From contig OU452223.1 of assembly GCA_911728455.2 (NCBI GenBank), forward strand, positions 4,982,174 to 5,046,173: a DNA stretch of 64,000 nucleotides. The letters run 5' to 3'. Source of the stretch: Marthasterias glacialis. Its lineage: Eukaryota; Echinodermata; Asteroidea; Forcipulatida; Asteriidae. How positions within the stretch are numbered: position 1 is the first letter of the stretch; each line of letters begins with the position of its first letter. Below, in pieces: positions 15,101 through 28,488 of the stretch. The notes under the pieces are model-generated. The model worked only from the letters and a program-made list of their open reading frames with translations, made no database searches and was not told where the DNA came from. The position numbers were made by a program, and so were the translations under genes.

Positions 15101-18100
15101 GGCTCAATCCGTCGTCCGAGTCAGGAGAAAATAGTGAAAAACCGTGCACACTTTTCAGCATGTAAACACAGTGTCCTTAATTTCAATTATTACAACCGAA
15201 ATTAAGATCTGGGTCTTCAAATTCTATTTCCTCGACTTTGACAGTATTTCAGACAGTAACATTTCTATGGAAGACTGTGGTATGAACTTCATAATCAGTA
15301 AGCTTTCAGACTGATACTAATAAAAAGTGTTTAGATGAACACCAATCATGTATTATACCCTTAAACTTTTAACTCAAGAGAAATAATTTTACCTTAATTT
15401 AAAAATTGTTGGTACTACACTCTTACGAGTAACAAAAGACAGAAACATTTTGCTGCTTGAAAACACAATTCAAACTCCTTCTTTAACCAGTTGCCGCCGG
15501 GAATCTTCCATTTCTTCCCGTCCCCCGGCGGAATTATTTTGTCGGAATTGCCGGAATCATTCTTCTTTGAGATTGGATGGGTACTAAACCCGGAACCATG
15601 GCTGGATTTCTGGTTCACTCTGACTTACCTCTATCCAGCCAAAATACAATGAATAAACAAACAATGGTGGAAGCCTCTCGATGTCCCATTATTCTCTTCT
15701 TGGGGCAAAAGGACAAAGGTCTGGAATCAGGGATTACACAAAAACCACCGCAAAATAGCCTGAAATCTGTAAATTATTCCAGACCATGTTTTCTCTTTGT
15801 GTGGGTGAAACGAAGCATTAGACCACGTGTGCATGCCCTATCAAAGCTGAGCAGTGGAATGTCTGTTCAACCTTTGTTCCCATATTCAGATTTTACACAA
15901 TGGCATGTTTCAACGCTGCCCGTTTGCTGGCGCGAAAAATATTTTCGTAACTTTACTTTATGTATTTTTGTTATATGTTCCGTGGCTACTGCGAATAAAA
16001 AAAAACTTAAACCACAAACTAATAAGGATATTTATTGAATAGACTGTATTATATAACACCCAAGCAGATCCTTGTCATTTGATTGGAGGATGGTCGGTCA
16101 CGTGATAGCAAATAAACGTACCATTGCACGCTACGTCATTCACCGTGCATTTTTCGTTCCATTCACCGTGCATTTTTCGTTCCATCCGATTTGTTCCATT
16201 GCACGCTCGCCCGTCCTCCATTGACGAAAGTGACTATTCGATTAAAAATGGCTGAAGCTTATTATACTTTATAGTGTTATCCTCCAATCAAATGATAAAG
16301 ATCTACTTGGATGTTATATAAAACAAATAATGAATGTTTATGAGTGCAATAGTAAGAATATTTTCATTCGTTGAAAGATGGAATGTTCCATTCAACTCGG
16401 CTCCACCTCGTTGAATGGAACATTCCATCTTTCAACTCATGAAAACATTCTTACCATTGCACTCATAAACATTCATTATTTGTATACCAGCAAACATTGC
16501 CAGCATTTTGAACAAGCAAAAATACCTGTCTCTCCTGTGACTGTAGAGGGTGCACTTCTCTCCTCTAATTCATTCGTCCCGGAGACCGTCACTACACCGA
16601 ACTCATATGCCGTTGCAGGCAGGAGTCCAGTTACCTTCAATTGGTTTACGCCCTTGGGTGTGGTTCCGGCTGGTATGGGTACTGAAGCGCCAGCCTCCAT
16701 GTATGATACGCTGAAGCTGCTGAAAACATGTATAGGTGGGTTCCATCTCAGGGTTATGGACACAGCATCGGAGGCCTGAACGGAGACTTGTGATGGGGAC
16801 AGGGGCACTACGAGGAGGAAAAAATATTTATTTTACATATTTATTTATTGTGGTTTAATTAAAAACACTCAACATAGCCGGTAGTATATACACACTAAAA
16901 TGACATGTGTACATTCAATTAAAAAATAGGGAATTCAACCAACAAACCAGACACAAAAATATTAAATGACCAACAAAAATGAAAAATAAAAGAAAATACA
17001 TGCAATAAAATTGCACTTTGAAATAATATAATTAAACGGTTATTAAATTAAATTACGAAAACGGTTGTAAAATCCTAGATGACGGAATGGTGGATTTTTC
17101 TAAATCTAACTCAAGACTAACCAAGACATGTCTCTCATGTGTTGTATTGCACACGTAGATTTCAAGGGAGGGAAGCATATTTCTAAACGTAGAAGACTGC
17201 AACAGATTAGTGCCAAATTGTTTGAAGAGCTTATTACGCCTACACAGTGGCGTAACTATGGGGGGGACACGTGCTCCCCCACCCCTCCAAACTGATGTCC
17301 TTGCCCCCTGGGTGCCCCCCCCCCCATTTGAAATCTGGACTTTTGAAATCAAAAATTGCCAGAATAAAATGTTACATTTTATGAGCTTTTACGTAGTAAT
17401 TTCAATGTTTTTAAAACTATTTTTCATTATTTACACGCAGAATGTATTTTGTTTTACCTTAAACACGTCAGAGGAGCGCTGAAAAGGGGCTTGTTTAGTA
17501 AGATTTGAAACTTTGCATGGTGGGAATACAATCTAGTGAGTTTTGCGGTAACACCATGTGAAAATCTCTCTAATGAGTTGGGATGGTTCTGAAAAGAACC
17601 GATGGTTAACAACTCGACGTTTCGATCAGTATGCTCTGATCGTCTTCAGGAGAAGAAGACGATCAGAGCATACTGATCGAAACGTCGAGTTGTTAACCAT
17701 CGGTTCTTTTCAGAACCATCCCAACTCATTAGAGAGATTTTCACATGGTGTTACCGCAAAACTCACTAGATTGGGCTTGTTTAGGAAAAATACAAACGGA
17801 AACTACAATTTAAATTGGCCAAAAGTGCCCTTCTAGGAAAAATTGTGCACCCCAAAATTTTACCCTAGTTACAGCACTGCATCTACATTAAAGAGATGGA
17901 AGACCTAGGACCCCAAGTACATTTGAGTAGCTGCTATTATATTCATTGTACCCAATAATAAAACGACAAGCATTTGAACACTCTCAATACTTTTTGACTG
18001 ATTGCTTTGTGAGAGAACTATGCCAGAATTGAAAGATTGCACGTAACTGAAAAACCTTGCAAAACATAAGTACAATGAAAACGTTTACGTTTCGGTACAC

Positions 18101-21100
18101 AAAGGTTAAACTTGCGCTATAAATAATTGTTAACAAGCTGCCCTGGTTTAAAAACACCACACCTTCACTGACGTTAAGGATCCCGGCGTATCGTGGCCGA
18201 GTGGTTAGTGCGTGGGACTCAAGCTCTGGTGGCTGAGTCATCGGAGTGTGGGTTCGAGTCCAGGTCATGACACTTGTGTCCTTGAGCAAGGCACTTAACC
18301 ATAATAACCATAATTGCTCCGTAAAAGTTGGGGAGGTAGAGCCTTCTGCTCTACCAGCCAGGCTTCTGATGGATGATACCCAAGCCTACATCCTTGCGGA
18401 CTGTAAAGGGGGTAACTCTATTTCAGCCCCAGGAGTAGGTGGCAACGGCCCCTGGGAAAACAGTTGATTTGTAGCCCACACCTCAAATGGCTTACTGGCC
18501 TTGTGTGTCTGGCGACTTCCATAAAAAAAAAAAATTTTAAATTAAAAAAAAATCCTCTACATGATAAAAACGCCCAAAATGTCCAACAAACTCTCCATTT
18601 TAAGCTAGATCCACACCCCAATGCAAAGCAAATCCTGACTCCACAAAAGGACATTTTCACCATTGTATCGCAAACAAAATTTCAGACAAATGCTACTTTG
18701 CACCACCCTTAAGCATTATCATCATTATTATTATTATTATTATTATTAATTTCTGATAATGAAACCAAGAATGCCTCAAAAGCGAACTTAATCACTGTAG
18801 TTCGGAAGCCTGAAGGATGCTTGCTATCTAAACCAGAACCACCTGGGTAAACCCCTACTCTTTCACGATAAGTGTTCTGGGTTCTTTTAGGTGCACTACT
18901 ACCCACCCTAGTACACGGGACCTACGGCTTAACGTCCCATCTGAAGGACAAAGCAATTATGGTAAAGTGTCTTTGCTCAAGGACACAAGTGTCGCAACTG
19001 GCCAGGCCGGGATTCGAACCCACATTCTGTAAACTACAGAACTTAAATTCAGCGGACTAGACCGCTCAGCCGCGACACTCCATGATGAAGAGGTAACCCT
19101 GCCTTCGATCCTAAGTCCGTGACTCACATGTTCTCTGGAGAGCAAATGTCTGAATCCCTGTATCTGTCAAGACCGTCACACTAATGTTGAACAAGTCCCC
19201 TGGGGTGAGGTTGGAGAAGGTCGCCTGTCGCTGCACTGTGTCGATGACCATATTTGCGTTAGGATCGTCAATGGCCACAGCATAGCTCGTGAACCCCGCA
19301 ACAGCATCAGCTGCACCCCAGGATGCTGTAATCGTGTCCGTTGTCACAGAAAGTACCACAATAACGCCTGCTGCTGGGGTAACTGTGAAATGCAAAAACA
19401 AACAAAATGGGGAGTAGCCCAACGATGAATACATCATAAAAGTGGTCTTACATCTAAATAATTTGCAGATTATTTAGAAAAATTGAACAAGGCCCTTCCT
19501 AACTTCTTTCAACTACGATCAAGCAAAATAATTGTTTTGTCTTCTCAAATATTGTTCTGAAAACAGTGCCAGGATGAAACTTACAGCAAGTTGTAAAAGT
19601 TTCCTCCAATCCAAGACAATAAATGCTAAAATTGAAGAAAATCAAACCCAAGTCCAGCACTGATTTTTAGATGCAACCCACAACTCTTCCAGAACCCCAA
19701 AACAGTGAAGAATAGCTACACATTCTGTTATGCTTTATTAGCCCCACAAGAAGGCTTGCAAGACATATTCGTGTAATTGGACACTTTTGAGACGCTGGCG
19801 GCAGCAGACACAACAGTCCTTTTTGACAGCTCTGAGCATGTGCGCACATGCTCAGTATTGCGCGAGTAGTTCAGGGCATGCGTACTACTGGTGAGAACTG
19901 TGAAAAGAACCGTCCAAAAGTCTCCCATCATGCAACTCCTGGCATTGTTCTATCAACAGTAACAACAAAATAGTTCATGTCATAAGTGGAGGGATTTCTT
20001 ATTTATAGATGAGCTGAGTTTTTAAGGACTGAATGGGCCTTATTTTTTGTCTGCAAGAGGGCGCCCTTTGGGGTAGATTGGGGGTCAAACCATAGAAATA
20101 GTGTGGTAAACCAGATGCAATTAGACTTCTAATAAAGCAGTTAATATACAACTTTCTTTTCTTTTTATTGACAGTTTTTACAATGTAAGATGTTTGCTTG
20201 GAAAATGTTTTGAATTATTTTTGTACTTTCAAAATGGAATTAGTATTGCGCCCTCTTGCTGTCAAAAATACGGCCTATTGACAATTTAAATATTTCCATC
20301 GATAGGGTCTTGATGCTTACAGGTTGAGGCCACAGCAGTTGCAGGATCACTTATTGTCCTGAGCAGGCCAATGCCAGAGCTCGTGGCCACAAAAATGTTA
20401 TACGCTGTGGCTGGGAACAGACCCTCCAGGACGTACTGATCTGCCTGGCGTGAGACGAACACCATTCCGAGAATGGGCCCGTCCCCGATGTTGTGCGTGA
20501 TGCGGTAGGAGTCAAACTCCGAAGTTGGATCTAGAGGCTGGTTCCAGGTAAACCTTACCGAGGTTGGTGTTGCACTGGAGGCTTCGGGAAAGACACCACC
20601 AGGGGTCAATGGTACTGCAAATGAAAACACAAATCAATCATAAGTTTTGCAGGGTGAACAATCGACAGATATACTTCAAAGGAACACAAACTAGTATGCA
20701 TATCAACGTTAACAACTGCAAACTAACTTAAAGTGCTGTTCAGCAGCGCATCACAAGGCACATGTTATCCAAATGACCCCTGAAGAAACAGGGATTCAAA
20801 ACAGAGAGAAAAAAATGCAAAATGTCCAACTTACTTGTTCGAAAGCTTTTGGTGTCTGACAGAGTACCAGCTGTGACGGTGACATTGTATAGTCTCCCAG
20901 GTACCAGGCCACTGAAACTGCCTATGCGCTGACTGCCGGGCTGAACGATACCAATGTTTTCTCCCTGCAAGGGGGTGATCTCATACACATACTGGATGAA
21001 GCTTGTGAACACTTCACCCCACGTGAACTCCACGGAACGAGTCAGGATTTCCCGAAAGATGACCTCCACAGGAAGAGCAAGGTCTGTAAGGTTGAAATGT

Positions 21101-24100
21101 CGCAGATGTATTTTAAAGACATCTCGCAGCGGCGTAGCTACGGCGGGCCTGGGGGTGACCCCCGCACCCCCCCCCCGGTGCCCCCCATGAAAAAAAAAAC
21201 CCAAATCATGGCCCCTCGGCCCTCCACTGAAAAGCAATGCCCTTAGTGCCCCCAGTGAAAAAATCCTGGCAACGCTGCTGACATCTAGTCCTGTCACTTT
21301 AAAACATCATGTTAAAAAAAACTGAAATTTAATAAAATAATACGTTTCCTGTGTTTAAGCGTGTATGATTCAATGATTGAACACATTTGCAGCGTATAGA
21401 CAAATGAAAAATGGTGTACGAACATAACAAGTGCAATCTGAGCCATGGCCACAATAACAAAAAAACGTGACACTATGTCATTCAAAGCCTGGAGAGTGTT
21501 ATTTTCCAATTGTTTGATTTGATTTGATTTGATTTGGTTTGATTTGAAATGATTTATAAATATTCAACCATTACAGCCAACAGCTAAATTGCGGCCAGAT
21601 TACATAAGAAGTAACAATTCAACAAATGTATAAAAAGAAAATCAAAAAACAAACAATATAATATAGATGTGAATTTTTTGCATGGGGGTAACGAATAATA
21701 GTTGTAATTAAAAAAAAAATAATAATAAAAAATTACAAGTAATAAATAATATAAACATTAAAGCCCCAGCTCAACATTGGTAAGAAGAAAAACAAATGTT
21801 CACAGATTTACATATACCTTAAATAGTATAAAGATAATGATGGTAGAAAACTTTCCTTGAAATATTTCTTCCTTAAGTGTTATCGTTTTCCAACCGAGGA
21901 AAATGCCTGTGATTTTTTTCACAGGACTCGGGAAAGAACTGAGTATACAGTGCTTAACACACATCGGTGTATAGGTAAAACATTACAAATAATAAGAGGT
22001 TTTTAAAAAAATGGAGACAAGTTGCCTATTGGTGGCTACCGATACGGCTAAGTTGCATCGCCATCATGCGTTGAAGTATAGGATACCTATAGAAACCCCC
22101 TTAGCCTTAGCCAGAGCCACCAATTTGGATACGGCCTTAAATTCAAGTGTCACACCCAAGGTGAGACTATTTTTCTTCAACCATACCTGTTCTCAAGACA
22201 CCAGTGCTTGGAGCACTGATCGTCCTGTCCGTGCCCGAGCCAGCGACGGCCTTGACAGAGACTGTGTAGTCTTCACCAGGCAGTAGCTCGCGAAGGACAA
22301 ACGAAGAGCCTTGGTCAGTTGGTACCGTGACGGGATTGGCGGAGCTACCGTCTTCCGGTAGATATTCCAGCAGGTAGAAATCCACCTCTCCTGGAGATGG
22401 GTTCCAACCAACAGAGAGAGTGGTCGATGATGAAGCCAGCTTGAAGGGGGTGCCTGGTTGACTGGCACCTGATGAAAATTAAAACAAGAGAAATTAAAAC
22501 ATTGGTCCTTGGGTAGGCTCTAAGGATTGCCCCCAAAGTACACATCTCTACGATTTAACAATATCATTCATCTGCACATTTTAGAACAGTTGTTTATTGA
22601 CAGTTAGGGCATGATTCACGAATCTTGCTGCATACAAACGTGTTCAAAGAAGAAAAAAACACGTGTAGAGTGACAATCTGTTTACACAAAGTTGTGCTTT
22701 GGTTTTCTCCTGTGCCACGAGGGTTTTTCTACGGACCCTCTGGTTGACCTCCTTCCACAAAAAACTTTCGACCTCTGGCTGTGCTCCGTGGGTCGATGCA
22801 GACGACTGCCAAAAGGTGTCTTTACATGCCTGCGGCTCTACCACATTTTAGCCGCGTCCTTCGCAATTCAGCATCTCAGCTGCGAGAAAGGATGATTAGC
22901 CTCCCAAATTATTATTCTACTTATTGATTAATAAATGACTTGAACAGTTTACATGTACTCTGACTGGTTGAAGACTGGGTCTTGTTGTGGGTGTCAACAT
23001 GTGACAGAAAGACCGGCTCTATGAACTAGCGAATAATGACCCCTAAAACAAGCACTGTTGTGTCAAATTTCTGTTTGCACTTTGCATCTTGAGCAGGGAA
23101 CTATCAAGTCAACTGTTTTCTTTGAGCGTATTTTTCATTTTTTTGACGAGATGTTGCTGGCGCGTGCACGCGCATACCAGGCGTATGCTTGAACACACAT
23201 ACAATGTATCAATTTGAGGTAGCTGGTACGCACATGAAACCAACACAATGTAAAGCATGAAGCCGAAAACCAATGTAAGTTTTTTTTTCCATATATGGTA
23301 ATGTTAAGTTTCGAAGCTTATAGTCTGGTTCTTGAAAATATGCATAAATAGTTGTGTAAGAGATGAGGTGCCACGCAAAAATTGAACAGCCTAAAGAATG
23401 GCCCTTGAACATGAATAGAACAATTCTAAAAGTATCGGCGAAAGAAAACTCACAAATTCTGTTAATGTTTAACTTCTTTTTTTCTTCTTTTTCGTTAAAG
23501 GTATTGATTGATGGGAATAACAGTGTGAGGAACTCAGTCTTCACTGCAGGGTAGGTGGTAGTTTCAGCTCGGTCCATTAACAACGACCAAGCCAGTCATT
23601 ACCACACACTAAAGACTGGGTAGACACACTGTTTAATAATAATAATAATAATTTTGGAGGTCTAATCATTCTTACTGGCAGCTGAGAAGCTGAATTGTGA
23701 AGGACGCACCTATACGTGTTCGAGCTGCAGGCATTCAAGGGCGCCTTCGGCAGCCAGCCACATCAACCCATATATATGACCATGGAGCACAGCCTGAAAT
23801 CGAAAGTGTTTGGTTTTACCGGAGGAAGGAAAACCGGATGGCCTGGAGAAAAACCCTCAAGGCACAGAAGAGAACCAACGCACAACTCTTACTCACATAT
23901 GGCCCTAGCCGGGAATCGCACCAGGGACACATTGGTGAGAGGCGAGTGCTTTAAGCACACGCCACCCATGCCACCCTAATTATGATGTTATTTCCTAATT
24001 ATAGAATGCATTACACGGTACGCATTCACATAAGATTGCAATATAACACAGTGGCGACATCGTCATTCTCATCAATTTGTTTGCATTATCATTTCAAGAG

Positions 24101-27100
24101 GTTTTGTATACTTACGGGTTCGTTGCGATGTTGACAGAGTGAGCGATGATGTCACCACGACCTCAATTGTGTACAACACCCCTGGTGAAAGTCCCGGAAA
24201 GCTGTGAGTTCTGAACGTATTGCTGGGGTTAACCAATTGTGTCTGGAAGGTTCCCCGTCCAGCACTTGACCGGTAGATATAGATCCGGTAACCATTGACG
24301 GCAGCCATGTTTTCCATCCAGATTGCAGTGATCGAGGTAGTAGTGTAGCTACGGATGACAATCTCATCAAATGCAATATTGGCTGTGGAGATGAAATTCA
24401 ATTCAATCTCATTCAATCCATTTTTTAATTCGTCACGACCAGCAAGAAAATTATTTTCTTGTTCATGCGTTAAAGTACACGGGACATCCATAGCAGCACC
24501 ATTAGCTCCTTCTCTTTGGAACAGCCTTCCACCAATCATCAAGGAGTCGCCAACCATAAAGCTGTTCAAGTCTCGCCTTAAGACTCATCTTTTTAGGCAA
24601 TACTTTATGACATAGCTTAAAGTTTATTGTAGAATCATCTATTTAAACAGTATTTTTAGCCTTGTAACTTATTTTTGTATTTCTTAATATTGGGTGTCTT
24701 TAAACTATCTTTAGCTGTGTAATACTTTGCTTTGTAACTTTCGGCTGGTTCAGACTTACTTTTTGTTACTTACAGCGCCTTGAGGCAGAGGTAATCTGCT
24801 ATTGTTTTGCACTTTATAAATGCCTTTTTATTATTATTACCATACGCAATAGCCAAAGCCGTTGTCGTAGCCGCTAATTTGGATACAGCCTAAGTTTAGT
24901 TACATTTTTTTTATGGTAGAAAATCGGATTCTAATTTTAAGATTTCGGAGAGACTCACCAGTTGACACCACCATCTCCGCTGCCTGATCTCCATACTGGT
25001 CTGGGAACGGGTTCACTCCGTCTAGTCTCGACCTCACCACCACGCGGTACTCCGACAGTGGCTGCAGCGTGGAGAAGTCAGCCCTGGTTGTGTTTGAATC
25101 CACTGTTCTTTCATAGGTCGGGTTACCAGGCCCGACGAGATCGAGGGTGTATCCGTCAAATGGATTATTTGCTGGTTCCCATTCTACGGTGAATGACGTT
25201 GGGGTGATTCTGCTGACTGTCAGGGCACCAGGAGAGCTGGGATCTGACATGAAGAGATCAGGGAAAATTGTAAGAATTATGATGAGGGCGCTGTTCAGTG
25301 ACGACCACCCACATGCAATTTGTTGTTCATATTTTTTAGTTTAATTTCTTGTTTTATTTCTTGTTTTATTTGAATGCTGCTGTGGCAGGGGATCGTCACT
25401 GCACTTCTTATTAGTAATTTTAGCCATGTTTTTTCTCAACCCAAGGAGTTCCAATCAGTGCATGAACGGACAAAGCCTTTTGTATACACCCAGGACGTGT
25501 TGCTGAAACTGAGGCCAATAGTCACTGCCCCGCCCAGCGGTGTGAACATTCATTCCCAAGGGCAAGACTGTGTCGTTCGTCAGAAAAGAGGCAGAAAAAG
25601 TGGGATTCACGCTAGACCTCGGGAGGTGCAAATTCAACCCACCCCTTCCATCAATCATAACAGGTAACTCACAAAGCTTGAGGAATAAAATGGATGAATT
25701 TCAAGCATGTACAAGTCATCTTTATGAATATCGAGATAGTTGTATCATGTGCTTCAGCGAGATCTGGTTTAAAGAAGCGATACACATACTGATGGGCACG
25801 TATGTGAACGTATGACACCTTAAAACTTTATTGTCGTCATTAGGGTAGCTGCGGTGTACATTTCTGCACGGGTGGTGATCTGGTTCAATCACCGAGTGCC
25901 GAGGGGCGGAGACAGGCATAGGCCACATGAGGATCATTGTTATGCAGTTGCCTTTGTGGATGGAGCCACAATTCGCAGTATTTTTGACCGGGTGAGGGTT
26001 TGTGTCAACCACATTCAGGTGGTGCAAAACGAGTCAAACAACTTTTTACAAAATTTTTTGTTATGCAATTCGCCCATCACAAGGCCCAAAGCCCACTCGA
26101 GGTTTGGACTACTTTTTTGAAGGGATAGAAACCTGCCCAAATGCGCAGAAACAAGACATGGTGAGATATAAACGCAAGTCTCTTCACAGCACAGCTAAGA
26201 ACAGGGAGGGGTAAATGAATCCGTTGCGAGACAAACATAACTGCCTACTACTACTACTTCCCCTACTACTACTAGAAGCAATTATCGTTAAGTGTCTTGC
26301 TCAAGGACACAAGTGTCATGACTGGGATTCGAACTGTTTCTGTCATTATTGTTATTAATATTATTATTATTATTATTTATCTGTATTGGTACAAGAAAAC
26401 ATCATACAGGCAGTCAAAATAAGACAAAGTTATAAATGTGATCCAAGGAAATTCACCGTTGAAAGTGCCCCATTTGGTCAAAAATACAACTGGTCTAAAG
26501 TATTTTGGAGATGTATTTCTTGTACTCTGAATCTACATGATGCACTCACGCTAGTTTTTATCTTCATTTCATTTTTTAATTCTGGTTGTGAAGCCAAGGA
26601 CTCTCAGAAAAGTGAACTTAATAACTATACTAGCCAAGAACCCCATGGAGAGAAGACAAGGAAGGAAGTTTCAGTTTTAGATGTGGGAGGGGTAACCCCA
26701 GAGAATTCATCCAGGGAAAACCCATGCAGTCAGGTAGGGACTGAAAAACCCAATCCACATAGCGCCCCGGTGGGATTCGAACCGAGGTCCCAGAAGTGGA
26801 AGGCGAGGAAAGATACCACTACACCAACCCGACCACCAAGTTTACAAACATATGGAAAGATTGCATTCTTCCACTTTATCAAAAGTACAACTGCTTTTAG
26901 CCCTACAAATATGAAACTCTAATGATAACAAGAAAGACAAACAGTAATCCTACTTGTGCGAACATCTTTGGTGAAGGAAGCCGTTGGATTCAGGGCATTG
27001 ATTGTTGCAATGTACACAGTGGATGGTTTTAGTCCGGTAAACTCATAACTAACTGGTTCCACAGCTTCATCGAGCACCTATTCAGGAAATGGAAACAAAA

Positions 27101-28455
27101 ATACGGCATGCTCGAAAATAAAGTCCAGTCAATAAAACCAAAGAATTCTTATCAGCAGCACTGATCATCTCGCATTCCTGAGACGCAACCTGAAGTAGTG
27201 CACTACTAGAGCTTATACATATTGACTAGAGCGCTCACTCTACATTGTATATGCACAACCGTTTTGAAGTCACACTGCTGGCAAACATGTTTAGTCATTG
27301 TACGTCACTGAAGAAAGATTTTAATTTTCAAAGAACATTTACCCGCGAGTATTGTCTGTGTACTCTTACCTATTTGACAGAACTGTAGCACGGTGCGCTG
27401 TCTGTAATCTAAGAGATTAAGACCTGTATGTTCGCTTCAAGTAACTGCCGTGCAAGTCAAGGAACCAGACACTATTCAAATTGATGATCTTATAACTGAA
27501 CACCTGTGCTACTTTCTACAACCCATGGCTATCTCCAAACCTGTTTAGATTTGAATTTTCACCATGCAAAGCTTTTTTTTTCAAATGGATCAAATGGGTA
27601 CATGTACACTATTAAAACATCCCTTACAAAGATTCTGCCTTTTGATTGGTTAAGAGCGAGTCACATGATATGTCTTATTTTTACTAGAAAGCCGCGCGAA
27701 CGTGACACGCTATACCCGTATCGAACCAACGGCAACCAATGTACTACACCAGACCTGCCAACATTTGCATGTTGCAACCAGGGAGATTTTGTACAGCGAT
27801 CAGGGAGATAATTAGAATTACATTCAACCAGGGCCCAATTTCATGGCACTGGTTTCCAAAGAATTCTGCGCTTCCGGCGCCCTGTAAAGCGCGTACTCCT
27901 ATGAGCCGTGGCAGGGCGTAAGCACAGAATTCCACGGTAAGCAAAGCCATGAAATTGGGCCCTGATTGGGAACAAGATCCCATAATCAGGTACTTTTTCA
28001 AATTTGTTCAACAGAACATGGAAAGATTGGTTTATTTTCAGGGAACTTTCTGCAGAATCAGGGAGAGTTGGCAGCTCTGACTACACCCATAGCAACCAAT
28101 GTACTATATCCATAGCAACAGTAGTTTCTTGGTACCTAGACGTCTGGGCACAATATGTGTATGGGGTATTATAAAACAAAACTTGACTGATTTGACTTGT
28201 GCTATGGTTACAACTAACCACGGCACTCGAAGCAGTAAATATTTGTAATACTAGATGTCTTACCACAGACATTGAGTCAACTGTATTTGCAATGATGACG
28301 TTGTACCTAAGGGAGCCCACAGGGGCCCAGACAACATCCACGGATGTCGATGTTAATCCCCGTACCAGCACCTCTCCAGCGGGTACGGCAGCTAAAGAAA
28401 GAGAAAGATACGAGTTGAAAGGACGGTGATACATCATTGGTTTATCGATCGAACA

Positions 28456-28488
<33 letters not shown>

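Larger units (their letters stand above)
16815..18075 (-). pseudogene. CR1/L2-like LINE, RT C-terminal relic, interrupted
   Basis: Reading right to left, W-H-S-S-L-T-K-Q-S-V-K-K, then N-A-C-R-F-I-I-G, V-L-G-V-L-G-L-P-S-L and R-R-N-K-L-F-K-Q-F give the usual end of a non-LTR reverse transcriptase ORF. A stop and the insertion at 17245-17879 break it. An AT-rich 3' UTR and ATTTATT-type tail end near the D12 acceptor. Confidence 0.75.

Noticed and set aside
15577..16038. 153-codon plus-strand frame
   Set aside because: It runs across a dispersed repeat shared with 30945-31230, has no domain features, and is on the other strand from the gene.
17499..17772. Possible hammerhead ribozyme, as known in Penelope-like elements (CGAAAC present)
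   Set aside because: The CUGAUGA core is missing on both strands (ctgatcg instead), so the catalytic motif is not met.
21127..21297. Gly-rich minus-strand frame (R-G-G-G-A-G-V-T) next to D15
   Set aside because: It is the GC-rich inside of a hAT-like MITE, beyond the D15 acceptor, and is not spliced in.
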